Positions 12,531-24,329 of a DNA stretch of 64,000 bases are shown in pieces. The stretch spans positions 9,506,411 through 9,570,410 of the forward strand of contig JAKOON010000009.1 of the NCBI GenBank assembly GCA_022577435.1. The letters are read 5' to 3'. Source of the stretch: Embiotoca jacksoni (lineage: Eukaryota; Chordata; Actinopteri; Embiotocidae). The position numbers and the translations under genes are program-made. A model generated the notes under the pieces. It ran no database searches. It was not told the origin of the DNA and saw nothing but the letters and a program-made list of their open reading frames with translations. The first letter of the stretch is position 1, and every line of letters begins with the position of its first letter.

Positions 12531-13480
12531 CTGCGGCATCACAGGTGGTTGTTTTCTTGGGATTCAGACCCTGTCGAAAGAGCCGGTGGACCAAGTCAGT
12601 GTGGCTCCTCACTTGTGTGCCTCGGATATTGACACAGAAATGAGGGCTTTGCCTTTGATTAGTCTATTTGTAACAAATCTAAAGCCGAGTTAACAGCAGT
12701 GGGGTTCGATCCATGAATACTCTGCTGTATCTGAAATCAGATTCAAACCAAACCAATTTAAGCTACTCTCTTCATGGCACTTGTGCACACCGCATGTCAA
12801 TGGCTTGCAGACGCAGACGATCCCAAGAAACATCTTCAATAAGATGTCCACCTTTAAAAAAAAATCCTTCATGTTTGAAAATGGCACCCTACGGCGCACG
12901 AGGAGCTTCCATCTCAGCTGGTTTTCACATCTGTGGATTTATTCTTCCTCGCCACAGAGAAGATCTCATTTTGTCCTGTTATACTGGGTTATATTACACC
13001 GAGATGGCAAAGATGAAAAAGTGGGAGGCTGGAGAACGGTTCTGATATTACAGCGATGCACGTGATAGTTACTGCGCAACCCTGACACAAATTAGATCAT
13101 ATCACTCTAATTTTAGTATGTTTACACTGGTAAGCTGATATTCTCAGAATTGATTTTAAGATTTTGCTCATCCCTTTTTACAACATGAAAGCACCTGGTG
13201 CTCAGATATGATCAGAGACCTTTTCACCCCACATAAGCATTCTGGTCCCTTTTTCTGTCAGGGCTCCTGGACAACGAAGCAGCCTGCTGTAAAGAGCGCA
13301 GCCTGAGTAACCCTGTAAATTGATTGAACTGTAAAACTCGCTCTCAGAAAAAACTCCAAGAAAACTTTCTGGTCACTGTTCAGGTTTTTGCTCAAGACAC
13401 CTCCAGCTGCAGTGAGTTAGTTAGTGAGTTAGTGAGTTAGATGGACTCGTTAACGACGTGTAAAACTTCGACTGGGCTGC

Positions 13481-13482
<2 letters not shown>

Positions 13483-13526
<44 letters not shown>
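13483..13526. repeat. (AC)n microsatellite
   Basis: About 22 AC units; the first long one after a 5.4-kb microsatellite-free stretch. Confidence 0.93.
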
Positions 13527-13530
<4 letters not shown>

Positions 13531-13901
13531 TCCAAATGGGCTGCTTACATTTTGTTTTTCAACCCATTCCGCTGCCATTTTTCTTGTATTGTCAGAATGC
13601 AGTAAAATCAATGTCCTCCAGAAAACGGCCCGCTGAGTAATAAATCATGTAACATCTGGAATTTTGAGAGTCGTTATTATGGCTCAAAATACAAGCACGC
13701 TCAATTACACGTCGGGCTACGTCCTTTTTATATGAATACTTTTCTGTTATTTTTAGTTGCGAATAGTTAGGCCAATCAGATTATCAGAATATTTGACTTT
13801 AATGCACTGTGTTTGGTCCAGTACATTGTTGAGAGGAAAAAACACCAACATTCAATCAGATAATAGCACACTGAGATTAGGAGAGTGAGACGGTGAATGA
13901 C

Positions 13902-13903
<2 letters not shown>

Positions 13904-13954
<51 letters not shown>
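13904..13954. repeat. (GA)n microsatellite
   Basis: About 24 GA units. Confidence 0.93.
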
Positions 13955-13956
<2 letters not shown>

Positions 13957-16521
13957 ACAGGAGCTGCTGCCTTTTCAGATGGTAATCTCATGGTTTCTGG
14001 ACTCAACTGGCATCCACAGGAGGAAAACTGTTTTCTTTGGCAAACGCTGTGCATCTCTCTCACTCTTTTCCCTCCCTCTCTCTGTCGCTCGCTCTCTGGA
14101 GAACCCACAATGCTCTCATCATGCACACGGCCCGTCCTCCCCTCCTTTCTCTGATTTCGAAACTCCTTCGCCACAAACACAAACACTGTGCAAAAGGAGT
14201 AGGAGCTGCAACAGTGATCCAAAAAGGTAAGAAATGCCAATAAAGACAAACAAAACCACGAGCAGAAGGAAAACCAGCCGATTATGAGCTATGTCCCGTT
14301 ATCAAAAGACAAATGATAATTTGACAGTCCCTCTGGGCCTCTTTTTGTCGTTGGCCTCGTTCCATGTCTGAGTTGGCTGACGCACCCCCAGACTCCTAGA
14401 GTGGAGCACATGGTTGGCTCTGCAAACACACTGCTTGACAATAAAAAAAATGACAATAACAAACTGTGTTGTTTTGGCATCAAAGTTGTTTTTGAAGTTG
14501 TTCCCATCCATCCCCATCAGATTTTATGTTTCAGTTAAACTAATTCAAAGAAATTTAAAAAGAAAATAAAAAGATCACAGAGGGCGAACATGGGGGTACT
14601 ATCAATTACACAAATGCCTCAGTTCACGCTAGAGAGGGAAGGGTGACTGCTGGCAGTCTGGAAAAAGGGAGGATTTGAACCCTCAGATCCGTTGTTTTGG
14701 GGTTTTTGCAATAAGCAAAGCACTCCCTTGATTTCCCCTTCAACTAAGGTTATACTTCACTTCCCCTGCTAGCAATTAGTTTCCAGAATGCTATTTGCCA
14801 AAAGCCAAACCATTCGTTTCCACTGGTCTGCTCCCGCCAGCTCTCGTTACAATTGACTGTTTCCTGCACAGAGAAAACATAAGCCCTTGGAGGAAGGAGC
14901 AGACCCAGGAGCTGGCTAAGACCACGGTATGACAATATATAGAGATGTCGCATAATTCAGTAAAGACAGAATCGCATAATAAGCGTGGCATAAACAAATT
15001 AGAACTTGCCGTGGTGAGCAATTCCTTCGTCTGTATGTACAGACACAGCACATTGAAAAAATATTTCATAAAGAAAACCATTTCTTTGGGCATTTGGGAG
15101 TCGGAGCAATGCGGAAAATAGGTCAATCATGGAATGACACTTATGGATTGTGGGCACAAGACCTGACGAAATGCGGGCAAAGTAAATGTGCTGTAAACAA
15201 ATACGTTGAAGGAGGCGACTCAATAAAGCAATGAGAGCTGGACCAGATGACAGAACCGTGAAATGTAGATACACAAAACCCCCGAGGTCCAGCATCTATA
15301 TGTCACACTGTCATTTTTCCCTCCATTATCCCAATGATTGCAGACGAGGCATTCAGGCTCTTCTGTGACTCCCAGTGAGGTAGGGAACCTATTGCGCTCT
15401 AGGTTTCAAGGGATTTGGAGAGCCATCAAGCAGCCAGACATTTTCTTGCTAAATCACCAGCAGAGATGGAACTTTTTAAGAGTGCAATTAACAACCTCAA
15501 GGTCAGATTTCTCTGGAGCGTTAGCTCGTAAAAAAATTCCTCAGGCATATCTCTCGTTTGCTGTTAGCTTCACTGCTTACACATTTCCTGTCCGTCCTCC
15601 TCCTCCTTCGACCCCTTTCCACCGTTCCTCTGAGCCCCTCCCCGCCTCTCTCTCCCCTCTTGTCTCCATTACAGATAAACGTGGCGACACCATTTCTCCC
15701 CCAGTGCCGAGGCAGGGCTGAAAATCGGTCGCAGGTGTGCAGAGGATGAGAGCCATGGATCTTAATCTTGAGGCAATAATGGTGTTGTGCACTGAAGAGG
15801 TCACTATGGGGATATCCAAGAGCTCAGACTCATATGTGCTGCTAAGCTGTGGCCACAATGAATTTTCCATGTTCTTCATTGTGCAAGTGTACTTCATAAA
15901 TTGGGCTGAAAATAGATGGTTTTGGGTTTTTTTTAAGTCTGGTTTTGCAGCGGTTTGATTTAGCACTTGACAACAACAATAGAACTTTGGGTTTTGGGTA
16001 CCAGGCTTTGAAGTGCTATACACAAAATAATTAGAAGTCAAGTCTATGCAGTTGGACTTTTCATTAACATATAGAAAAGCCTGCGATATTAAAAAGTCAT
16101 GCTGAACTTGCTGAACTTGAACTGTGAGGACATTTGTATAAGAGGGGAGTACAGTGTGACAAACCTCTACAGAAACCAGAAGAAACCACAAATTTTAATC
16201 TCCCTCACTAAAACTTGATTATGGGGCAAACTCTTTGACCCAAGGAGAACTTTGCTTCAATTGATTTTCCCTTTCTCTCCCCATGTTTCCTGTCTCATTC
16301 TACACTGTGACCGTCAAATAAAGCCCAGATTCTCATGTCAAAGATGGAGACGGGATAGCTTTATTTTTCTAAAAGCATTTCCCAGCACTCACATCAGCGA
16401 ATGGCCCAAAAGGTTTTGGATAAAATCTCATTAGAGATAGAAGATAACCAAAAGTAAATCTAACACTGCTCTATGTTTGTTTTTACATACCTCAGACTGG
16501 CCATGTGTCATCCAGAGCAGG

Positions 16522-16562
16522 CTCTCATCACCACGTCCCGTGGTGAGGCGTGGTGATGAGAG
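16522..16562. repeat. perfect 14-bp inverted repeat (hairpin)
   Basis: Left arm CTCTCATCACCACG (16522-16535) and right arm CGTGGTGATGAGAG (16549-16562) are exact reverse complements around a 13-nt loop. A 21-base G run starts 11 bp later. Confidence 0.85.
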
Positions 16563-16572
16563 TTTTCTGGGA

Positions 16573-16593
16573 GGGGGGGGGGGGGGGGGGGGG
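16573..16593 (+). repeat. G21 homopolymer
   Basis: An uninterrupted run of 21 G, capable of forming G-quadruplexes. Confidence 0.9.
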
Positions 16594-18520
16594 CAATCCT
16601 GTGTACCGCATAGAAGGCAACAAGGTAAACGGAGGATGGTGAAACGTGTCGCCGGACTTCTACTTTAAAGTAACTTTCAAATGAACAACTCTAAGCAGAA
16701 GAGTTTCTCTATAAGTTGGTTGCACAAACAATAAATAAATTTAAAAAAACGCTGCCCTCCAATCCCCCCCCCCCCCACCCACCCACCACATCCCCTCCCT
16801 CCACCCCTGCACAAAATCCAGAAGGGCTTTATGGTGGCAAGCTTACAAAGAAAAAGGACACTTCAGACCACTGTGGTGTTTCTGCACCAACTTGATGTCT
16901 GGAAACTGATGGGACATGAATGAGGATGGATCAAATGCAACTTTTCAGCCTGAACATACATTTACTCGACTTTGTGTCTTCGGGTCATTTACTGTATTAA
17001 GTAATTTAACTCTGGTGGTTTTCTGATGGTTTGGTTTTGTTCTGGTATTTTGGTTGTATGTACCCACACTATAAGATGTGAAGGTTTTTGTTGGTCATGG
17101 TTTCTCTAAACCATTATATCAGGATTATTGTGTGCGAGTTCAATTTTGATTCATACGACATCTCTCGGTGGCTGTCTTGGTGTTAGATGGTCTCATTAGG
17201 AGGATTAACAGGAAGTTGGCCTATAAAGTGACCGTCCATAAGCTGAGGCAGCAAGCTGAATTTATACAAGAGCAGTAGAGATAATCAATAAGTCATACCA
17301 CTATAACTGCACAAATATCAATATTATTGCAATTCCTACGCAAGGAAGTTATTATAGTGGGACAGATGTAAAACTTGTCTAATCCATTTGATAGATTCGA
17401 TTTAAAAGTGAGTTTTCCTCTTAATGGGCAACAAGAGAGAAGCAAATCAATGTTTCATCAGCAAATAACTATTAAATTCAAAGCAATGGCTCAGGATGTC
17501 GTGATAAAGCTGCTCAAATGGGAGACTTCCACAGTACTTTTCAGAAAGTCGCCATCGATTGGACTCCTCCAGCAGCACGAGGACAAGTAATGGGGAGTTC
17601 AATGGGCAGTGCTTTACAAGGTATTAGTGTTTCACATTTAAGAGAGTTGTTTCTTTATTAGATGACACTTCATTGCTGTGCACGGCTGCCTATTAATGGT
17701 TTAATTACCCTATTATGGATCGGCTTCAGCAGTGGATTATGCTGACCATCTGAAAATAATATTTCTGTCCGTGTGTGCGCAGTATAGCATAAAGAGAACC
17801 GCTGAATGAGTGAAGGGACAACTAATGCATCATAAAATAATAATTGTTTCCAGTTGTGTTCAGATGTTCAGAATCAGATGGACTTTCACTAAAACATGAA
17901 AGCGTTAGCTGCTCTCCCACACAAATTTCAAGCATATTTTACAAGATTAGTTCTCTTAGGCTATAGGCCTACATTATCTTTGCTATGTAGCAGGAAAGAC
18001 ATTCGAGAGGGTAAGTGATGAGTTCACTATGTTAGTTGAATCTTGTGGACTTGAGTCTGTGTTGCACCACTTTCACAAGGATTTGAAATAATAACTGTAT
18101 AATAACTGTAATTGCTTCTGCAGGTTAAGGCAAAAGCATGGGACTTTTTTTTTTTAAATGTATATTTTGAACTAAACTCCTGAACATTTAGGACAGCAAT
18201 ACAAACAAAATGTTGGTACAGCATTCAGAAAACATCAATTCCAACATTCAGACGGGATGTACAGTATGTGCAGTGTTGCTTATATAAAGGCATATGATAA
18301 ATATAAATGGAATGGATTCCTGTCAAATGTCGTTTTAATCAATGTGCTGTCAAAATGGCTCCAAGGATCAGATTTACAAAAAATGGGTTGTCGGACCACA
18401 TAAACTCTATCTATTTGTGAGAAGACATATCTATGTCATAAACCTTCAATGAACTCTGTGTGTATGAACACACGCCAAACTCCCTCTAGGAAGGGAGTCA
18501 GACAGAGAACTGGCATGCTT

Positions 18521-18522
<2 letters not shown>

Positions 18523-18590
<68 letters not shown>
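18523..18590. repeat. (AC)n microsatellite next to znf704 exon 2 donor
   Basis: About 34 AC units ending 7 bp from the exon 2 donor GT. On the transcribed (minus) strand it is a (GT)n/(GU)n tract. Confidence 0.95.
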
Positions 18591-18593
<3 letters not shown>

Positions 18594-18598
18594 CCTAC

Positions 18599-18786
18599 CT
18601 AGCATGAGGGACATCAATGCTGGAGGACACCACTTTGCGTTTCTGCTCTAAAAGGGACACCGATCGCGTGTCGGGGTCACGGCTAACACGCTTGCCATCC
18701 GCCAACCGCTGCTCCTCCACTGCCTCCGGACTCCGGCAGCCGCCCTCCATCTTCTGGCCGTCTGGAGCTCCATTACTGGAGCTGTG
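18599..18786 (-). CDS. znf704: znf704 coding exon 2
   Basis: Second coding exon of znf704. The acceptor reads CCCCCTGCAG|CAC and the donor reads GCTAG|GTAGGA. The exon is 188 bp, entering at phase 0 and leaving after two bases of an Arg codon. It encodes about 62 residues beginning HSSSNGAPDGQKMEGG. Residues near its end, DTRSVSLLEQKRKVVSSSID followed by VPHAR, closely match human ZNF704 as I remember it (DTRSVCLLEQKRKVVSSNID then VPPAR). That is the strongest evidence for choosing ZNF704 over ZNF395 or SLC2A4RG. The following exon, which should carry the acidic and Ser/Pro-rich regions and then the C2H2 finger, is not visible down to position 1, so it lies beyond the left edge. A (CA)n tract begins only 7 bp past the donor. 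Confidence 0.88.
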
Positions 18787-19784
18787 CTGCAGGGGGACGC
18801 AAAGAAGAGTAAGTCAATGCTTGGATAGAAAATATACATCAACAAGTTGGTAGCAATGTTGATGTCGGAATGAGACACGACAAATACAAAGTTGAGCAGA
18901 GCGTGGGGAAAAACAACATCTTCATTAAAAGGTCCAGAGTGATAAATATGGTATGTAATTCTGATACAGGCAAAGGCTACTTCTATAAAATTCAGACCTT
19001 TTGAATTACCAATTAAATTATCACCAAAATGTATCTTTATTGCATGGAAACCATTATAAAATAAATGTTTTTTTCAGCACAGTAGCCGACAGAAAGGCAG
19101 GTTCTGGGCTCTGGATCTGGCTGTCGGAAGCCTGTGACCTAACTTTTAAAGATTTCCAGTTTATATTTCAAATCAAGTGGCATATTGTCCAGCATGGTTT
19201 AAGAAACATTTCCTGTAGGGCCTAAAATGCCCTTTTCAAAACACACTGGATGAACTTAAAAAATGCACAGTGATCAGTTACAAAATAAAGCTGGTTTTCT
19301 TACTTCCCGTAGACATTTTGTACATATGAGGTTAAATTTCCCTTCTCATGAGCAAAAGTACAAAATGAGGATTCAGACAAAAGCAGATTACTGCTTGACG
19401 GCAGCTTATAAGCATTTGTTCAAAATGTATACATTTAAAAACTTGAAATTGTCTTTTTAAAAAGCACCCCGATCACCATTCATGTGCTGTAAGAGTTAGA
19501 ACATAAATCAGGATGTTAAGGGAAGAATCAGCAAATCACAGAAATGGAGAGGAAGGAGAAGACTACAAGGATTCAAACATAGACATAAATATTGCACAAT
19601 TTAAAATGTGCACAAAAATCCCCCTTGTGTGCTGTATGAGGAAGGAAATGCATCTGCTGGAAGACAATTACGCAATAAATGTTGCTGGTTCCACTGCAAC
19701 TATACATTAATTTGATATAGATGTGCTATATATAACATAAAAGCTCTCATATTGGCCATGTTAAATCAGCCAAAAGAAACTCTT

Positions 19785-19965
19785 TCACTGTAAATTGCCC
19801 TGCAAGGTGTTCGCCTGCCATTACAAGCAACTTGAAGTTCAGTGTCTTGTCCAAGGACAGAAGGAGCCAGAAATTGCACCGCCAACCCCGTGATTAGTGG
19901 CCAACCCGCTCGACCACCTGAGCCGCAGCTGCCCCTCTGTAACCCCCCAAGTGTTTTGTCACATA
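19785..19965 (+). mobile_element. SINE-like repeat copy (tRNA-like 3' part)
   Basis: The plus strand contains TTCAGTGTCTTGTCCAAGGA, then a sequence ending CCACCTGAGCCGCAGCTGCC. This matches the 3' part of a widespread teleost repeat that starts TATATAGCGCTTTT. The 5' part is missing. The same family appears nested at 34262-34455. Confidence 0.6.
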
Positions 19966-20430
19966 GCCACAAAGATTAATCTTGCGTTTGCTTGACATCA
20001 GCTGCAAATTTGTGCACCAAGTTTTTAAAAGCAATAATGCATGAAGGTGAAGTTGTCAGAGTGGAACGACCAGCACCAATGAGCTCTTTGTTTGGGTGTT
20101 CAAACCATTTTGGGGAACTGCTCCGGGAAGACAGACAAATCACATAATCACTAACACATACATCTCTCCTGCTCTGAAAACCCAATGCAAAAACACACAA
20201 ATAAAGACACAAACAAACTCCATACAACAAGACTGCATATAACACGTTCCTACACCGACACGCAGACCATCACAAAGGTGTAGCATTTGTCCAATCGCAG
20301 CGCTCTGAAAACGCCTACCTGTAGCAATGTTAGAAGAAGAAAAAAAAACACAGCTCAACACTATCTAGTCTCTTACACAACAGTAACTAACGGCGTGCTT
20401 CTGCACACGAATACCTGCAGGCACCTACGC

Positions 20431-20445
20431 ATGCACACGCACACG

Positions 20446-20500
<55 letters not shown>
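20431..20500. repeat. (AC)n with CG units
   Basis: CACGCA-type units followed by about 22 pure AC units. Confidence 0.93.
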
Positions 20501-20502
<2 letters not shown>

Positions 20503-20624
20503 CCTGTAGGTAACTGAAGCCATCAGGCTCTCAGAAACACACTGAGAAAAGGCCAAAACACAAGCAGAGTGGCATACACAGCTGCCCACACCAATGGAAC
20601 GTTAAGGAGGATGACATTCAGGCC

Positions 20625-20626
<2 letters not shown>

Positions 20627-20695
<69 letters not shown>
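20627..20695. repeat. (GT)n microsatellite
   Basis: About 33 GT units, opposite in polarity to the AC array 130 bp to the left. Confidence 0.94.
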
Positions 20696-20696
<1 letters not shown>

Positions 20697-21865
20697 ATCT
20701 AGATATCAAACTTCTGTCGTAAGACTAGTGTTGACTGGGGGAAAAAGGCGACGGCACCCTGTTTAAATCACACAAACACCAAGACAACAATTAGATTGAC
20801 GAGGTCAAAGACAAACATGAAACGAGTATGGAGCACAGCTCGTGATGGCTGGCCGCGTAAACGCTCAGCGGTGCGCAAAACGCACTGTGAAAACACAGGC
20901 TCGGGTAAAACAACAAGATGGATTACACCGGCTCCGGGAAGATTAGGTGTTGTGTGTACGATGAGTGTACTCCTGGGATAAAACCAACAGAAATTCCTGC
21001 CTTTCACTGGGCTTATGAATTATGGCATTTCAGGGAGCCAGGAAATTGAGCATTATGCCAAATCGGTGGTGAAATGTGAGCGCATGTCAAAGCCGGTGTG
21101 GATGCGCGCGTACGTCCGCAGAAGAAATCTCCCACCGAGTGTCTCTGCTCTCTTTATCACTCCTTCTCTCCGACTCACAAACTCTCCGACTCATAAGCTA
21201 CTTGCTTTGAGCAGCAGTTTATCAAGCGTAAAGATGTATAAAGGTCAAAGCCAAAATAAAGAAAGTCATAAATAACTTCAAGCGTGTCCGTTAACTTGTG
21301 GTTCTTTGTTGCTGGGAAGGTTAGGGCATAAAGATTATGAGGATTAGGCGAGTTAATGATTAATCGGTGATCTCACACTGCACTTATATAAAATTTTCTA
21401 ATATAACGTATGACTTCGTCTCCCGCTGAACAAGGTTTTGATTTGTACTGAAATTAAAGTTTAAAAAAAAAAAAAAAGGAAATTTTTTGAGTCGCCAGAG
21501 CTACAATTTTTCCTCGATTCCATGATTTCCCTAAACTGCTGTCATGATTATAGTGGAATATTAGTAACTAGCTAATTTAGACCTTTTTAATAAAAACACT
21601 TTTGCATGGTCTCAACAGCATTATTTTGTCAGATCTTTTTTTTTTAAAAATAGAACCTGATTGACACTGAATTTAGTCCAATGTTTGGAAGTAAAAATAT
21701 TCAAAAAATTTTATTCTGACCGAATTGTGGTTATCAAACACTTACAAAGATATGTAATGGAGGCAGGCTATTTTACAGATTAACAACAAACTTTATTGTC
21801 CAAAATGACATCAGTGCATTAAAACAGTAAACTTCCTTGGGAATTAAAAAAATTATGAAGAACTG

Positions 21866-21869
<4 letters not shown>

Positions 21870-21920
<51 letters not shown>
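21870..21920. repeat. (CA)n microsatellite
   Basis: About 25 CA units. Confidence 0.94.
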
Positions 21921-21922
<2 letters not shown>

Positions 21923-22983
21923 AAGAACAATAACAATTATTACATAACCGCCTGATTAAATTATTTTTTTTAGCACAATTATCATCATTTTGCATAATCG
22001 TCAGAATCATTTACTGTCGTGTCCATAAAAACAGCTGGATGAAACTAACAGAAATGTTGTAATTTTTTCACCAATTAAAGTTTAACTGGCTTTCTTTTAA
22101 TGCCTTGGCTTGACTTCCTTTGCTACAATTGAATGCTGCATGAATGTAGAATTAGTGCCACAAACCGTTTATCCCGAGCTACTTAACTTCTGATATTCAA
22201 CTGACGACATTTCAATAGGCATCTATTGACATGAACATATATAAGCCAGTATCGATAGCCAACCAATAAATCCACCAGGCTCTTCTTTTACAGTAAAAGG
22301 TGCGAGATAAATTTGTGATTTATTACAAACTTACCGATAACTACATGGTTAAAAAAAAAAAATACACAACTAGAAGTGACTTGATTAAAAAAAAACAAAA
22401 AACAACAACAACAACTTGCAATCGCTTAGTTTTTATTTTACTCAAATACTTCAGCCTTGATGCTTTTTGGTGTGACCACCAAGCTTCATGCTGATGTCGC
22501 TCAGCCATCCAAATGAGGACGGCGCCTCAGAACAAAGAGTTACTCAGCTTCTGTCAACAAGCTCGCTTTATTGACTCCCACGGTGGCGAACGATCAACAC
22601 AAACGCTAAAAGCAGCAGCCAAACAAAAAACAAGTAATACCTCTTTGTTAGCGACGAGAAATCGCCGTAACTTCGCTCACGCAACACACACACACCAACA
22701 AGTCAACAAGTGGCATCCTGCCCCCCCCCCTCCACCCAACCTCCTCACCCCCACCCCGCCTCCAGAACAGGGGCATTCGTTTGCCATACCAGGCGCCGTG
22801 CCAAGCATCGAGATTCTTTGCAGAACGCCACCCGTTGCCAAACTGGGGGTGCCCACTTTGTCGGCTGCACAGCTGCTGCTGCTTAAATGGGGAGGTATGT
22901 CTCTCACAAACAACCCCCAGTCCAAAATTTAAAGTAGCCAGATCTCACTCATTAAACATATCACAAACACAAACAACACATCA

Positions 22984-22986
<3 letters not shown>

Positions 22987-23019
<33 letters not shown>
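22987..23019 (+). repeat. G33 homopolymer
   Basis: A run of about 33 G on the plus strand. Assembly length is likely approximate. Confidence 0.85.
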
Positions 23020-23020
<1 letters not shown>

Positions 23021-23072
23021 TTAAAATCACATCCGCACACGTGCACACAAAAAGCACCACAGCTGCACATGT

Positions 23073-23126
<54 letters not shown>
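23073..23126. repeat. (AC)n microsatellite
   Basis: About 27 AC units, 54 bp right of the G33 run. Confidence 0.93.
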
Positions 23127-23127
<1 letters not shown>

Positions 23128-23655
23128 AGAGAGGAGACCCCTCCTCCTCATTTTATGGCTTGTTTTCGACCTTGGTGGGAATTGAGTCGTGCTGAAAGAG
23201 TTTGGACCATTGTGCTGACAGTCTCAGCTGCACTCCTCCAGCCTGCACCGGTGACTGTAGCGGCCTTGTGCAACAGCTTTTGTGAGCGCAGCACTTTAAA
23301 CGCAAGAGTGCAAAATGCAAAACAAGAGAACCCAAAGTTTACATTGCATTTTCCCCATCACTCGGACGTCTCCGCACAGAGTTGTCGTTCCTTCGTTAAG
23401 GCTCGACGTGTGTGCAATGTTAACAGATTACGACTCAATTTAGGATTAACAGAAGAGTACAATTGGGAATGTGTAGAAACAAGCAGTGGCCAAACATTAA
23501 GATTACTGTGAGTTATTTCATCAAGAGCATCAAAACACAGCACGCATAAATGAAAGGAGGCATATGAATCAAATTCGGAGCATAAAAAAAGCTGTTATGC
23601 AGACACATGCATTCCTCAGTCACTCCCTCACTATTAGATTGAAGGGGACAAACAA

Positions 23656-23657
23656 CA

Positions 23658-23689
<32 letters not shown>

Positions 23690-23718
23690 CACACACATAT
23701 ACACATATACACACACAC
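23656..23718. repeat. (ACGC)n then (AC)n
   Basis: Five ACGC units lead into AC repeats with an interior ATATACACATAT. Confidence 0.9.
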
Positions 23719-24329
23719 TTCCCCTATGGCAGAAACAGTGTTTTCATCCACGGACTGGATTGGCTTCTCTTCCTCACAGTCTTTATGAGGCCATGTGACA
23801 GCAAAGCATTCAAGTTGGATTGGAAGGCAATTAGGTCGTTGTTTATTAGGCCCATATCACGACTACAAATGTGAACACCATCAAAACTTACCAATTTCCC
23901 TCTAATACCACGGGAAGCCCACGTGATCTGTTTTTACCCATACCAAAACAATAATAGCCTTGTGCAGAAGGACTTCACACTGAAAGCCATTCAATATTCG
24001 AATTGGTGCCAAGATGCATCATCTATGAATGAAAAAAAAAAAAACCAAAATACGATGCATTCTCGAGAGTGCAAAAATGAAACAATAAAAGGCTGGATGC
24101 AGAAAACGATTTGTAATAAATGGGATGGCCTGTGTGCAAAGACCAGCTCTTTTACACCAGTCCTAAAAACGCTGCAGTCAGAGCGTGTTTGTTTGCCTCA
24201 TCTTACCCACCCACTAGCCCACATAAACATTGCGCAGGCCCTATCAAGCCCTTTGTCCCATATATCTGATGTCGCCAAATGTCATGACAGCCCGTTATTT
24301 GGTGCAATGTGCAACTAAATGAGCCTTAT

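Larger units (their letters stand above)
1..18598 (-). other. znf704: znf704 intron 2 (partial, runs off the left edge)
   Basis: No coding exon is recognised here on either strand. The donor at 18598-18597 starts the intron; its acceptor is outside the window. It contains many microsatellites (1.15-1.48, 2.7, 3.1, 6.3, 7.3-8.1, 13.5, 13.9 and 18.5 kb), a GA-rich minisatellite (3.77-4.27 kb), a MITE-like repeat (4.59-4.91 kb), a 29-base T run (5355-5383), a CpG cluster (5.44-5.79 kb), a (TA)n tract (8627-8654), a degraded repeat (11.33-11.48 kb) and a hairpin plus G21 run (16.52-16.59 kb). From 8.1 to 13.5 kb there is no long microsatellite and many TAATTA-type motifs, suggestive of conserved regulatory DNA. 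The remainder shows nothing I can name. Confidence 0.7.

Noticed and set aside
14660..14720. tRNA gene on the minus strand (GGTTCAAATCC-like B box)
   Set aside because: The T-stem does not pair properly and no A box, anticodon stem or acceptor stem can be built.
1..18598. Further znf704 exons (zinc-finger region)
   Set aside because: No frame resembling the following exons was found by eye on the minus strand; they should lie beyond the left edge.
23041..23511. 156-codon plus-strand frame after an AC array
   Set aside because: Half is repeat-derived; the rest matches nothing I know and has no start codon of its own after the repeat.
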